Part shown: positions 24,836-36,451 of the stretch, one piece after another
Layout: every line of letters starts with the position of its first letter
Numbering within the stretch: the first letter of the stretch is position 1
Origin: Beta vulgaris subsp. vulgaris
Lineage: Eukaryota; Streptophyta; Magnoliopsida; Caryophyllales; Amaranthaceae
NCBI RefSeq assembly: GCF_026745355.1
Contig: NC_079207.1
Coordinates: forward strand, 9,279,238-9,343,237
Length of the DNA: 64,000 bases
Direction of reading: 5' to 3'
The notes under the pieces: model-generated
The model's database searches: none
Seen by the model: only the letters and a program-made list of their open reading frames with translations
Told to the model about the DNA's origin: nothing
Made by a program: the position numbers and the translations under genes

Positions 24836-25077
24836 TGGAAAGCTAGTAGAGTAATAGTCCCCTGAATTAATTCAGACACGTATTCTATACACGACGCGTC
24901 CCGCAATAAATCTCATTATGTCGTCCAACTTTGAATGAGTAGGATCTAAATCGTGGATTACCATCAATTAATTGGGGACAAAAGAAAGAGTTCGTATTGT
25001 GTTGGACTCGTCCGACACAATATTCTCGTCGGACGACTTCAGTTAGAAGCACTTGTTTGGGTTTCATTGGACGACTT

Positions 25078-25760
25078 CAGTTGGTTGGTTTATCCTTTCA
25101 TTTGGGTTTCAGTTGGTCTTTATTTTTTTCAGGTAGTTTTTATTTTTTTTCAGGTAGTCTTCATTTTTTTTCAGGTAGTCTTCATTTTTTTCCAGTTAGT
25201 TTCTTTTTTTTTCAGTTGGTTCTTGTGCTTTAGTTAGACTTACTTGGATTTCAGTTGGTCTTTATTTTTTTTCAGGTAGTCTTCATTTTTTTTTCCAGTT
25301 GGTTCTTGTGCTTCAGTTAGACTTACTTGGGTTTCAGTTGGTCTTTATTTTTTTAAAGTAGTCTTCATTTTTTTTCAGGTAGTCTTCATTTTTTTTCAGG
25401 TAGTCTTCATTTTTTTCAGTTAGTCTAAATGAAAGTAACTGGGGTCTAAATGAAAGTAACTTAGGTCTAAATAAAAGTAACTCAGGTCTAAATGAAAGTA
25501 ACTAAAAGAATTAAGGAACGAACTGAAAGAATAAAGGAACCAACTGAAAGAATAAAGCAACCAACTGAAAGAATAAAATAACCAACTGAAAGAATAAAGT
25601 AACCAAATGAAAGGATAAACCAACCAACTGAAAGAATAGACCAACGAACTGAAAAAGTAAAATAACCAACTCCAACTGAAAGGATAAACCAACCAACTGA
25701 AACTCAAATACATCTAAATGAAACTCAAAGAGAAACTAACTGAAACTTAAATATTGAATC
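25078..25760. repeat. Foldback of simple tandem repeats
   Basis: The left half (to about 25430) is a tandem series of T-tracts with CAGGTAGTCTTCA and CAGTTGGT units. The right half (about 25430-25760) is a tandem series of CCAACTGAAAGAATAAAG-type units. The two halves are complementary in part: a 23-bp segment at 25078-25100 recurs as an exact reverse complement at 25608-25630 and again at 25677-25699. Frames across it only give repeats rich in F, S, L, Y and W, so no gene is called. Confidence 0.8.
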
Positions 25761-25799
25761 ACATCCAAACTAAACGATAGTGGCAAGCCAATCCGATCC

Positions 25800-27980
25800 A
25801 CAATTTATTAACCATATATATTTGTCCCCAAGTGGGTAAGTTGTACTACATCATATTACATGAAAATTATACAAAAAACTAACTAATGTGCTTAGCACTC
25901 TAGCAGTGCAACACGCAGATATATACCTCCCATCTCATGTGCAAAGTCATCGCCTGAGGATGAAGGAGATTGATAGAATATGTGGCGCACACGAAAGTTT
26001 TGATGGACCTCAATAATATAACAAAATTGCATTTTCATTGATAATTAATTATACAAGTGTTTGTGAGAGCTCATGTCTCTCATTCACCTTGGTAGAACTC
26101 TTTGTTTAATTTCTACCTTTCCTAATATCTTGTGTGGAGCTCACTTGTTTGGCTCCCTTTCATTTGAGCTCACTCTTAACTCATACACATACAACATATT
26201 TATAGTTGTTGTACCTTGATTTCTAGATTTTTCTAGACCTTGATATTTCTAACACACACTCAAATATTCTAAACTTAGATTTTTTTACCTAGATATTTTA
26301 CAAGATTTTTCTAGACAATTTAAGACATGCATATAAGATTTTTCCTTACATTACATGACCTATCTAGAATTTTCTAGATTAACTTTCATCAGAGATCTAC
26401 CAAGCTGCAGTAAGAGGAAACGTAGAGTTCCTCGAAGAAGCACAAACCAAAGATGTAGAAGCAGCTTCATCCTTCTAACCAGTCATGGAAATAACATGTT
26501 GCTGCCTATAACATCATCCTTAGTATTGATCGTGATGATAATGAGATCACCTTGTTGTTGTTGTCGTTCTCGTTGTCGTCGTTGTTGCCGATGCCGCCTT
26601 GGAGGGTTCAGAATAAGAAGGGACATGACAGCAATTGAGAAGGTGGAGAAGGCGGTTGTCAATGAAGCGCATGTTCTAGCTAAACTAAGGAGTAGTAGTG
26701 AAAAAACAGTTACCGTCCGACGGAACCTATTGGGTCAGACGGTCTGATCCAATAGTTTCACCTACAATTTTATACATACATACGGGTGTATTATGAGTAT
26801 GATACATTCAAAGTTATTCTTTGCTCGTTAATTTGAAATCATCCAAATGAACGAAATATAGTAAGAAAAAGAGTTTCAAATAAACAAATGAGTAGAAATT
26901 AGTTTTGGGTATATCATGTACATGGTACTTTTGTGTGTATGATGAATGAACTCACAATTTTAGAATGTATATGTGGAGATCTAATATATATGTAAAAGTA
27001 CTTAAAACCAATGAATCAGGCTTGGGGGGGGGGGGAGCTCTATATCCCTGGTTTCCATGTAACTAGATCTTCCGGAACCACAAAAATCCTTAGTTCATCG
27101 GATTTTACCACTACTCCAATTTCACAACTAATCTTAACAAAGTAAGAAAAAAAAGACAAAACTCATGATCATCAATCATTTTAACTCTTCATCGTGTAAT
27201 TTATTTTAGTTCGAGAATTGCTCCATTCGTTTCTTTTAATGGTTAAAATTTACTACTCCATCCGTTTACTTTTGATGGTCTCCACAATTTTAATCATACT
27301 CGAGTACAGCTCCAACTCCACCACTTCAAGCTTGATACGAGCAGTTTATTTTGATGTCTTGTTGAATCTTTTCAAGTGAAGATCTTCACAATCTGATTCC
27401 GTGATATAATTGTTCCCAATGACGGATTGCTGAAAAAAACTAACTCTCATAAAAACATATCATCTTTCAAATTATTAACACTATGAAAACAAAAAGACTC
27501 ATATAAGATGAGAAGCAAATCACCAAAAAGGGGAGAAAAACTCTAACAAATGAAGAGAACAAAAAAGAAAGAAGAAAGGAGTAAACAAAGAGTTGGATTC
27601 CTTCTATTTTCGTATTCTTGAGATAATTATCTTATTCGACTTTTATATATTAGTCTGCAATCCAATCATAAGTGGATTTTATAATAATAAAGTACAAAAC
27701 TTTGATATGTTGATAAAACAATTATTTGAAGACATATATTGAGATGAATGGTATTGGTGAATATTCACAGTATACGATTTATAAGTTTGATCTTTGAAGC
27801 TAAACAAGACATATTTTCAATATTTTCACAAAAAGAGCAACATGAAAACAAGAGGCGGTCCAAAATCAATCCGAGGGCATGGGCCAAAACAAAAAAATCC
27901 TCATCCAAATTCCAAGCACAGGATATTAGGGATTAAGAGGATGGAGCTATGGTTTAGGAAGGCAACCCAACCAACTTTAT
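25800..27980. other. Gene-free AT-rich region
   Basis: No gene recognised. About 26040-26330 holds AGCTCA-rich sequence in the style of a decayed LTR, without identifiable ends. A low-complexity stretch (GTTGTTGTCGTTC) lies near 26555-26605, a run of 13 G near 27027-27039, and mariner-like end debris (CTACTCCATCCGTTT) near 27254-27285. The 130-residue frame at 26355-26747 crosses the low-complexity part and has no domain that I can name. Confidence 0.5.
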
Positions 27981-29071
27981 GCGGTGTTTGGCAATTGGAG
28001 TTTTGGAGCAAAAAGAGAGGGTTGGACTACTTTTAGAGTTTTGACTAGTCAAAAACTCTAAAAGGGGTGTTTGGTAAATGAGAGTTTTATATAGAATTTT
28101 GGAATGAAAACTCTAAAAATGAAAAAGCTCCTATTAGGAGCTTTTTCTTTAGAAGATTAAGTAGAAATATATTTAATGACTTTTTTGCCCCTAATAATAA
28201 TACTACACATATGTATGAAAATGTCTATAAATGTCATTTTACACAAACAAATGACAATAAACTTTTAGTAATCACTTAATTTTTATCAAAGTTACATTAT
28301 TTTATACCCTTTTTTTTTTCTCTCTCCCCTCTCTCCTCTCTACTTTCAAAAACCCTAGCCTCCATTGTTGATTTTTAAAGGGGCTTCCATCGGTTTTTAC
28401 CGTTGGAAAGCCCCCATCTTTGCTTTTTTATTTGTTTTTAGGTTTCCAATAACGATTTCTCCCTCGAAAGACAGGGTTTTCGATCTCTTTCGTAAGAAAA
28501 GGTTTTTCGATCTCCTTCGAAAGACAAGGTTTTTCGACCTCCTTCGAAAGACAGGGTTATTCTCCTCTTTTAGAGGGGGAATTTCTACAGGTTACAATCC
28601 GCGATACTAGATCTAATGGATTGCCGTGAAATTATTTTGTTGGTGAAGAATTATACGGGATCACAAAGGTTATCAATTTTTCGAATACGGTCAGATGAAT
28701 CCGACGGAAATCATCCTCACGACTACAAGAGATCGTTAGATTGTCTCTCCAACAAGGCTGTATTTTCCAGCGATATAAGCGGAGATGTTCCACATTGCAA
28801 GATTTGTTTGACGATCGTAGTTTTTATGAAGGAAATTTTTGTTTGATTCAACTTATGTATTTGTTTGATTCGATTGCTTATGTAGATGTCGTATGAATTT
28901 TTATTAATGAATTAATTTTACTATTAAAAAAAAAAAGTTAATTTTTATCAAACACATTTATAAAAAAGTTGTCAAATCAGCCGTCATATCTGCTGAATAA
29001 AAAGTTAAAACTCTAACAGTAAACTCCAAACTCTAACAGCTAAACTCTAAACTCTATTTGCTAAACAGGGC
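27981..29071. mobile_element. hAT-like non-autonomous DNA element, about 1.1 kb
   Basis: The left end GCGGTGTTTGGCAATTGGAG and the reverse complement of the right end GCCCTGTTTAGCAAATAGAG agree at about three quarters of positions, and subterminal AAACTCTAA words repeat at both ends. The interior resembles a captured gene start: a CT-rich leader near 28318-28345 and a frame at 28365-28610 with three tandem copies of a roughly 32-bp unit that encode FFDLLRKTR-like repeats. Target duplications are not clear. No transposase is present. Confidence 0.5.
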
Positions 29072-29501
29072 CTATGTATCTAAAATTGAGCACAACACAT
29101 ATAATTTACTACAGGAAGCTATGGCAATACAAGATCATGACATATAGCCTTCATTTTCTTGTTTCAGTGTTCAGTAAGTTACACTAATTAAGAGTACAGC
29201 ATAGATTAATAGTGGTCGCAAAAAAGTGAGAAATCTGTAGTTTTGAGCTTTTGACCGAGAAAAAGATACTTTAAAACAGCATAACAATGTTTATAATGCA
29301 AATCATGCACCACCTTTTGATCATAATATAAATCACCGGCTAATTTATTTTATTTAAACTTCAATTCATAATTAAGCTAACTTGAAATATATTGATAAAC
29401 TTAGAGAACTGCAACAATTCTAAGAGAAGATCAAAACTCGCCATAGAAAAGTATACATATATGTCTAATGTCTTATAATCTTAAACATATCAACTAATTA
29501 C

Positions 29502-31934
29502 TCAAATTTTGAGAGTGTCAAGGAAGCAAAAATTTCCTTGACCAATATCATTAGCACTAAGAAAATCCAAAAAATCCCTAAAGCTACTTCCCTTGTATGC
29601 CTTAGGATGATCCTGATCTAGCAACTGAATAGCAGGCTCCATTTTGTCATCCAAGCCTAAACTATGGAGGCTAGCAATGGATATTCTAGTCTTCTCATAA
29701 TCAAGGATAGCCCTATGCACCACACTCTTGTATACCCCATTGCTTAGCACCTCAAAATGGTCACCTATATGGATTTGCAGGGCACCATCGATATGGGGAA
29801 CGAGCTTCCACGCGCCGCCGTCTTGCATGTCCTTAACTTCGAGCCCTGGAGAGCCCTGTAGGAGGATGGTCAAGCAGCTGTAATCTGAGTGAGGAGGCAA
29901 CCCTAGCGTCAGACATGGTTGAGGACATGGTGGGTAACAGTTTGTGACTATTACTTGCATGCCTTGTTTCATTTTCTCATTCAAATACTTGGGATTTAAA
30001 CCAAGACTCTCTGTGATAGCTCCTGTTAATTCCAATGCTAGTTTTTGCACTTCCCTACTGTATGTTCCCATGTCTTCCCTGTTCATCATATACAAAAGTA
30101 TTCCAAAAATGATCATATTGATCATATCAGAATATAATATATTTGCACATAACAGATTGAATAATATGAACCAATAAACCATTTAAATAAGTGAAAGATA
30201 GTCTTTGATACCCTATGTTGCTCAGACTCGGGTACCCATGTCCTACACGGGTACGTGTTCAAGTGTCCGACTCGGTTATTTTTTGGAATTTTTTCTATTT
30301 TTTAGCCCAAAACAAAGTGTTCAAGTGTCCGACTCGGCTATTTTTCTGAATTTTTTCTATTTTTTAGCCCAAAACAAAGTGTTCAAGTGTCCCACCCATG
30401 TCCGAGTGTCGAGGATCCGACACGGGTACTTGAGGTGAAATGAAGAGTCCGAACAACATAGTTGATACCTCTAATTAACTCTAGGTGTCCATACACTCAT
30501 AACACCTAGGATCAGCTAAGTTGAACAAAGTTGGAAATTTGTCTTTTTGTTCACCTGAGTATGTTGTTCATATTCATGAATTTTAGCGCAGCATTTATTA
30601 GATATACCTTGCATCTAACAGACCCCCCCACGAGATCATGACACCCACATTTATGGACTATGGTGCTTCATCCTTCAAACAAATACACGAGGTCACACAT
30701 ATATATCGCACATGTACAAACATCCATTTTCCTCATAATGGTTATTTTCCCAAGGCTATATGTTAGTATAATTAACGATGCCTTTCGTGGAGTACAAGCA
30801 TCTAAATCAATTGCGTTATTGCTTTTATTATGGAAACATATAAAAACATTCACCTACATGCATAGTATGATAATGTATTATACTCAACTTTGTCACTTAA
30901 ATTTTGCACAATTTTCTTATTTTGATTTAGTTTTTCTATACTTTTCTCCCTCTACGAATTACTCTACTTTGTCTATGAAGTAATGCCCGGCTCATGATCA
31001 CCTCTAACTTTTCTCCCTCTACGAATTACTCTACTTTTCTGTGTTACTTTTTTTTTTTTTTAAACTCTTAAGTAACCAAAAAATGTTTATGGGGTGGAAA
31101 AAGTACGTGATTCTTTGAAATTTTAGATGAGATATATATATACCTGTAATTTGGTGGACTCTCAGGCCAAGATAAGATCCAGTCATTCAAGGGATTTGCA
31201 TAATGTTTAAGGAAAACCCTCCAATATTGAATCTTATCGACTCCATCCTTGATGCTTGTCCCGTACCTTACTGGTTTGTGAACATCACTCGACATGAACT
31301 TCATTTTTTCATTTGTAGGTAAGTGGAAGAATTCATCTGCTGCACTAAGTGCTTTGTCCATGAGTGCCTGATCTATGCCATGATTAATAATCTGTGCCAC
31401 GAACACATCATATATAGTAAGATAAAAGATTCATTTCTAACACAGGAGTTATCAAAGAAGTACACTTAATTAGGGCTTTGTTCAGAAATGTGTACGAGAA
31501 TGAAAAAGACAAAAAATGTCATACAAAGTCTGGAAGAAACTAATATTGTAATTATTGTTGGTTCAAAATCAGTTGGTTATTAACTTTGCAAACAAGTCAA
31601 TGCACACCCAATAGTTAAAAATGATAGTAACGTACAGTAATGTATATAGTTCTATTATTTGTCCCATTTATATATGTGACATATATGTATGTATGATTAC
31701 TTGGAAAAATCCGAATCGGATACAAGCTTCGCGAATACTTTGAATAACGGTAGATCGTTGAGGCGGTCCGATTCGCAATCCAGCCAAGTCAATGAGAGGA
31801 ACATGAGCTTGAGGTGAATTCAAGCTAGGACGTTGAGCAGGAGGAACCTCATAGCAATCAGGCACATGTGCCAATTGCTCTTCTTGTGCACTTTGTCCTG
31901 TGCTAAAACATTTGGAACACTTATCACTTTCCAT
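29502..31934 (-). CDS. 2-oxoglutarate/Fe(II)-dependent dioxygenase, intact copy 1
   Basis: A DOXC-type plant dioxygenase, closest in wording to the DMR6-like / 2-ODD19-like oxygenases; these cytosolic enzymes oxidise small molecules with 2-oxoglutarate and O2, but the substrate cannot be told from sequence. Three exons with consistent phase, 31701-31934, 31144-31391 and 29502-30078, give 352 aa, the normal length. The DIOX_N region spans about residues 45-150 (VPLIDLAGLR, IINHGI). The catalytic fold carries the Fe triad H224, D226 and H282, and R292-x-S294 for 2-oxoglutarate, all present (PPHSDYSCLTILLQ, VVHRAIL, RIS). Intron 30079-31143 contains a MITE. A second copy lies at 42799-45542 in the same direction; exon borders are the same and the amino-acid sequence is very similar. 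Confidence 0.93.
30213..30461. mobile_element. 249-bp hAT-type MITE with perfect 8-bp target duplication
   Basis: Ends CTATGTTGCTCAGACTC and GAGTCCGAACAACATAG are inverted repeats with two or three mismatches. Both sides carry the exact 8-bp direct repeat TTGATACC (30205-30212 and 30462-30469), the hAT hallmark. Inside, a roughly 59-bp unit with GTTCAAGTGTCCGACTCGG and TTTTTTCTATTTTTTAGCCC is repeated in tandem. Related copies lie at 50588-50778 and, decayed, near 47870-48076. It sits in intron 2 of the dioxygenase gene. Confidence 0.9.
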
Positions 31935-32085
31935 GTTAAAGAGTAAAAGCTCATCAAATTAGAGGCAAACCAAGCAAATCTTTTAGTTATTGATGGGTAT
32001 ATGTAATGAGTATACAAAATAATAAGCATGCATGCAAAGGTATATATGGAAAAATGAATAGAGATATAACAAAATTGTACGAGTA

Positions 32086-32095
32086 CTTATATATA
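32086..32095 (-). promoter_or_regulatory. Candidate TATA box of dioxygenase copy 1
   Basis: TATATATAAG on the minus strand, about 150 bp upstream of the start codon. The match is by consensus only, and AT-rich sequence makes chance hits likely. Confidence 0.3.
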
Positions 32096-33121
32096 GAATG
32101 GAAATGGTACGTAGAGTCTAAGAAATGCATTTTTGATCATATCCTTTGAATGTAAAAAAAACTTGTAAACACTCTTTATTTGATCATACAACTAGGCTAG
32201 TATAGTAACAGACAATAACGTAGTAGTATCTAGCTACAACAAGTGACATTCAGAGGCGCGTAGATTCGTAGAATGATTGACTTAGTACGTAGTTAGTAGC
32301 AGAGGAATATGCATGTAACTGTGTCATTGCTGACTGATCATAAGAGTTAAAGAGTGCGTAGAAGTATAACTGCAATGTGTAGTTGGTTGATCAGACCTAG
32401 TCTGGGGAATCAGGAATGCTATAAAACTGTGAATCTAGCTAGGAACTGATGATAGTAGATGAAAAACTTCAACTTTATCTTCCATAAATTTATTAACGTT
32501 GGACGGAGTCTTCGTATATGGAATCTCGGATACAATGCATAGCCAATTAATAACAGTGTTCTTATGGTGGTAGCACATTGTTTTGGATCATTTATGGCTA
32601 AAACCACATAGGAAGCAATACAGGATTTCTTCCTCTTATGGAATTTGAAAAACATAGGAAGCAATACACTCATCCAACATACTCCCTCCGTTAGTTTTTT
32701 TTGATGTAACATTTTAGATGTAATATTGGACTTTTCGCATTTGTCGAGTGATAACTTTGACTGATAATATCTCTAACGTATAAAAGTAAAATATATACAA
32801 ATATATTAAAAACCGTGCGAAAGAAAGTTTATGTGCCATGTGGCACTCTCCTCCAATTTCTAATGCAAATGCTTTATGTTCATGTGTACTTCTCACTTTA
32901 AAAAAATAATGTAAGTGCAAGGTATCGAACACGTGACCTTTGAAATGAAAACTAAGAGCTTAGCTTAACCATCAATACACTATGACTTTGTTGTTCAATG
33001 TTTCAAATAAAATATGATAAAGTCTTGTAATAACTGTAATTAACTAAAAAACTTAACAAGTATATACTCCATCCGTTTTTTTATTGTTACATTGTTGTAT
33101 GCACAATAATGTCACTTTCAA

Positions 33122-33563
33122 GCTTTTTGGAGTATACTTTTTTATTCATTTAATGTAAAATAATAAAAAAAAGTGAAAATGTAGTATTTTTGGTTGGAAA
33201 AAGAGAAGAACAAATATAAAAGTATTACTTTTTTTTTTGAGGGGAATAAAAGTATTACTTTATGGTGGGCCAAGTACCCCAAATAAAAAAAAATGGCAAT
33301 TAAAAAGAAACAATCATCTAAGGAAAATGTAGCAATTAAAAAAAACAGAACGAGTACGCTTTTTGGAGTATACTTTTTGATCCATTTAATGTAAAATAAT
33401 GAAAAAAAGTGAAAAGGTAGTTTTTTGGGTGGAAAAAGAGAAGAACAAATATAAAAATATTACTTTATGGTGCGCCAATTACCCCAAATAAAAAAATGTG
33501 GCAATTAAAAAGAAACAATGATCTAAGGAAAATGTAGCAATTAAAAAAAACAAAGCGAGTACA
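33122..33563. repeat. Tandem direct duplication of about 206 bp
   Basis: Copy A at 33122-33357 and copy B at 33359-33563 run in parallel from GCTTTTTGGAGTATAC to the end GAGTAC with few differences. Copy A is 236 bp because it carries a 30-bp extra stretch (a 15-bp insertion plus its 15-bp target duplication); without it the two are the same length within a base or so. Confidence 0.88.
33231..33245 (-). mobile_element. LINE tail scar, minus orientation
   Basis: TTTTTTTTGAGGGGA (reverse complement TCCCCTC plus poly-A) is flanked by exact copies of ATAAAAGTATTACTT at 33216-33230 and 33246-33260. The adjacent tandem copy B shows the same place without the insertion, an internal empty site. Confidence 0.88.
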
Positions 33564-33973
33564 TCTTTAACACTCTTATTACGTAACTTACAAGAGAATA
33601 TTGATGTCATTTTTCTATTACCATAATCACTTTTTAGGTATTGTTTTCAAACTCAAAGCTTTCAAATATTTTTTACTTATCACGCGTGATGTGAATTTTT
33701 CAATTTATTCTTAATGAACAAAAAATACGAAAAGTAGCAAAATAAATTATGAAATAATAAAAAATAACAACATAGTTATTTATTGTAACTGACCCGAGGC
33801 ATCGTCCGAGCAAAAAAAACTAGTTATATATTTGAAAAGCGTATACCGTGATGAAAACAAGATCCGACATGACTATATTTTTTCTTATGTATAAATTACA
33901 ATTAATGATCAAAGTATATTGGATGAATAGTGCCCAAAGTCAATATGTTACATCTAAAAAAACGGAGGTAGTA

Positions 33974-34760
33974 TTTTATTAGCATGTCAGTTTCAATTTA
34001 TATATATTTGCATTTTAAGGATGCTAGCTCGTAAAATAGTTTTGTTAAATTTAAAAAACATTGTCATAAATTACCTTTATCTCATAGGGACTCCTTGACA
34101 TGGAAAATACATCTATACAAATATATTAAAAGGCGTGTATGACAATATATACACATCATGTGTCACCTCTGTTATTCCACTAGAATTATCCAATGTGTAC
34201 ATAAGTCATGTCGATTAACAAATTAAAAGTAAAATTAGCTTGCAACAAGATTTAAAGTCGTGACCTCTTGTTATTATAACATGACACAATTATCATCTCA
34301 ACCAACTTTTAATTATGCTTTAAGTGTCCACAATAAAAATTTAAATTACCATCTAGGAAAAGACATAATACAATAAAAAACCACTAGAGAATCAACTCTC
34401 TTGGTAAAAATAAATCAGGAGGCCATCGCTTTGCATCATGAAAAAAGAAAACCTCACTTACAGAACTATAGAAGTGGAAGTAATGAAGTGTAAATCAACA
34501 AACTTAAAAAAAAAATTCTAAAAATCTATTTAACATGTAAACTCTCATGAAGATCAAGTTTTCCATTTCGAAACTCGAGAGGACCAAATTTCTTTGAAAG
34601 ACCAGCTAGTTTCATGCCTCAATGATCTTCAGTCATAAAATGATATTTTCCCAACTAAAAATCTCTTAATTAACTCTATAGTCAATGTGCTATTATATAC
34701 ATCTTTTGTCGGTAATAAACAAACTACAACAGATTTCTCTGCCACAATAGTTAGTTGATC
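33974..34760. other. Gene-free AT-rich spacer before the satellite
   Basis: No gene or clear repeat recognised. It is AT-rich with short chance frames only. Confidence 0.5.
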
Positions 34761-35805
34761 CTATATTTTGGGTTTCACGAGAAATGAATAAATGGGGTCT
34801 TCAGAGGCTTTCTCGAGGCAACGCAAATGTGTCAAGCACCCGCGCAATGTTATAAGGCACACCGGCTTTACTAAGAATGTTTTGGGAGAAAATATTATTA
34901 GGCCGAGAGAAATGTCCCAAAAACAGCAAAAATTGAAGGTTATAATACACGTCTTCATACTTTCTCGTGGCCCGAGATCCAGACGACATGAGGTGCCTTA
35001 TAGGGACATGGGATGTCATTGAAAAGATGTCAAGTGGCTTGAAAAGAATATATGGATGCATTTTACGTTCATATTGAGGCAATTTTATTTGGGTTTCACT
35101 AGAAATGGACAAATGCAGTGTTCAAAGGATTTTGAGGCAATGCAAATGGTGCGAAATACCCACGCAGCAATACAAGTCATGTTGGCTTTCCTAGGAACGT
35201 GTCAAGAAAAAATATGAACATGCCTACAGAAGTCCAAAAATGTCCCACAAAGAGCCAATCTTGAAGGCTATAATACACGCTTTCTGACTTCCCCACGGCT
35301 AGAGCTTCAAACGCCACAAAATGCCTCCTAGGGACCTATGAGGTCGTTGTAAAGGAGTCATGTGGCTTAAAACGAATATGTGGATGTCTTTACGTTCATT
35401 TCGATGCAATTTTAGGTTTCACGAGAAATGAACAAATGGGGTGTTTAAAGACTTATCGAGGTAACACTAATGGTGTCAAGCGCCCGCGCAATGTTACAAG
35501 TCATTTCGGCTTTCCTAGGAACGTTTTGGGAGAAATATGGCCAGGCTTGGAGAAGTCTAAAAATGTCACAAAAACAACCAAAATTGAAGGTTATTGTACA
35601 CGCTTTCGGACTTTCCCGGGGTCCGAGCTCTGAACGCCGCGAGATACCTCATAGGGACATGGGAGGTCATTGGAAAGGAGTCATGTGGCTTGGAATGAAT
35701 ATTTGGATGCCTTAACGTTCATTTTGAGACAATTTTACGTTTCACGAGAAATGAACAAATTGGGTGTTCAGAGGCTTTTCGAGGTAATGAAAATTGTGTC
35801 AAGTA

Positions 35806-36451
35806 GGGGTGAGCAGAAATTTCAGGTACCCAAACACGGACCCGGTATGGACCCGCGGATCTGGACCTGGTCCAACTGGATCCGGGTCCAAGAAAATGGA
35901 CCCAGTTGCATCTGGTTCCAATTCTGGGTAGAATATTATCGAACCCGGTACCTGGTGGGTACCCGTTCGCTCTGGTACCCGGTTGGAGCGGGTCTAGGTC
36001 CGGGTACCTGATACTTAGAATTGGTTTTTTTTTCATATACTCATATAGAATTGGTAATAGGATAATTGTTGTTATGTAACACCCCGTAATTTTAACCCTT
36101 TATTTTTGGTGTTTGTTTATTTTAAAATGGTATTTTCCTTTTCATAAAATAAATAATTGAAATTCTGGGGAGTTACATATTAAGTAAAAAGTTAGTACTT
36201 AGTCGGCCTTTAGGCCTATTTAAATTTTTTAAAATTTTTATAGCTCAATTGGCCCATCTTAGTATGTTGTTAAACTTACAACTAGGTACCCAATTATGGA
36301 CCTGGTACCCACCGGTTCCGAGTCTGGGTCCAAAAATTTATGACCCGGTTGGACCAGTTCCAATTCCAATTCCAGATTTTTAATATCCACTGGGTCCGGA
36401 TCTGGATTTGTGTCTATGGAATTCTACCGGGTACTCGATTGTGCTCACCCC
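35806..36451. mobile_element. 646-bp MITE inserted in the satellite
   Basis: The left end AGGGGTGAGCAG and right end GTGCTCACCCC are inverted repeats. Inner ends are rich in GGTACCCGG / GGACCCGG words. Satellite text stops at the left border and resumes at a different monomer position on the right, so insertion was accompanied by loss or rearrangement. No target duplication is clear. A 103-bp LTR-like unit (36075-36177) lies within it. Confidence 0.75.
36075..36177. mobile_element. 103-bp LTR-like unit (TG...CA) nested in the MITE
   Basis: It begins TGTAACACCCCGTAATTTT and ends with the complement of TGTAACTCCCCAGAATTT, so it has the TGTAACNCCCC ends common in plant Gypsy-type LTRs. Flanks TGTTA and TATTA agree at 4 of 5 bases. 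It could be a very small solo LTR (TRIM-like) or an internal deletion derivative. Confidence 0.45.

Larger units (their letters stand above)
21285..24846 (+). mobile_element. Non-autonomous Helitron, both ends intact
   Basis: The left end A|TCTATATTATATAAAT at 21285 matches the plant Helitron 5' consensus (TC start after an A). The right end shows a perfect 8-bp-stem hairpin (24816-24835) followed 7 bases later by the terminal CTAG at 24843-24846 and then T. So the 3562-bp element sits between A and T with no target duplication, as rolling-circle Helitrons do. The interior is very AT-rich. I find no Rep/helicase reading frame and no clear captured gene; the frames at 21391-21630 and 24162-24407 show no domain. 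Confidence 0.88.
32681..33973. mobile_element. Mariner/Stowaway-like element, about 1.3 kb, with nested repeats
   Basis: The left end TACTCCCTCCGTTAGTTTTT and the reverse complement of the right end TACTACCTCCGTTTTTTTAG both continue into GATGTAACAT, a good inverted pair with TA at each border, as Tc1/mariner elements have. A second mariner-type end (TACTCCATCCGTTTTTTTAT) lies inside near 33066, so elements are nested. No transposase frame was seen. Confidence 0.7.

Noticed and set aside
25420..25713. 97-residue frame rich in F, S, L, Y and W repeats
   Set aside because: It is the translation of the tandem CCAACTGAAAGAATAAAG units; no start context, no domain, and a second frame gives a similar repeat.
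26355..26747. 130-residue frame as a gene
   Set aside because: It crosses a GTT/GTC-rich simple stretch (runs of C and R), has no recognisable motif, and no splice or promoter support.
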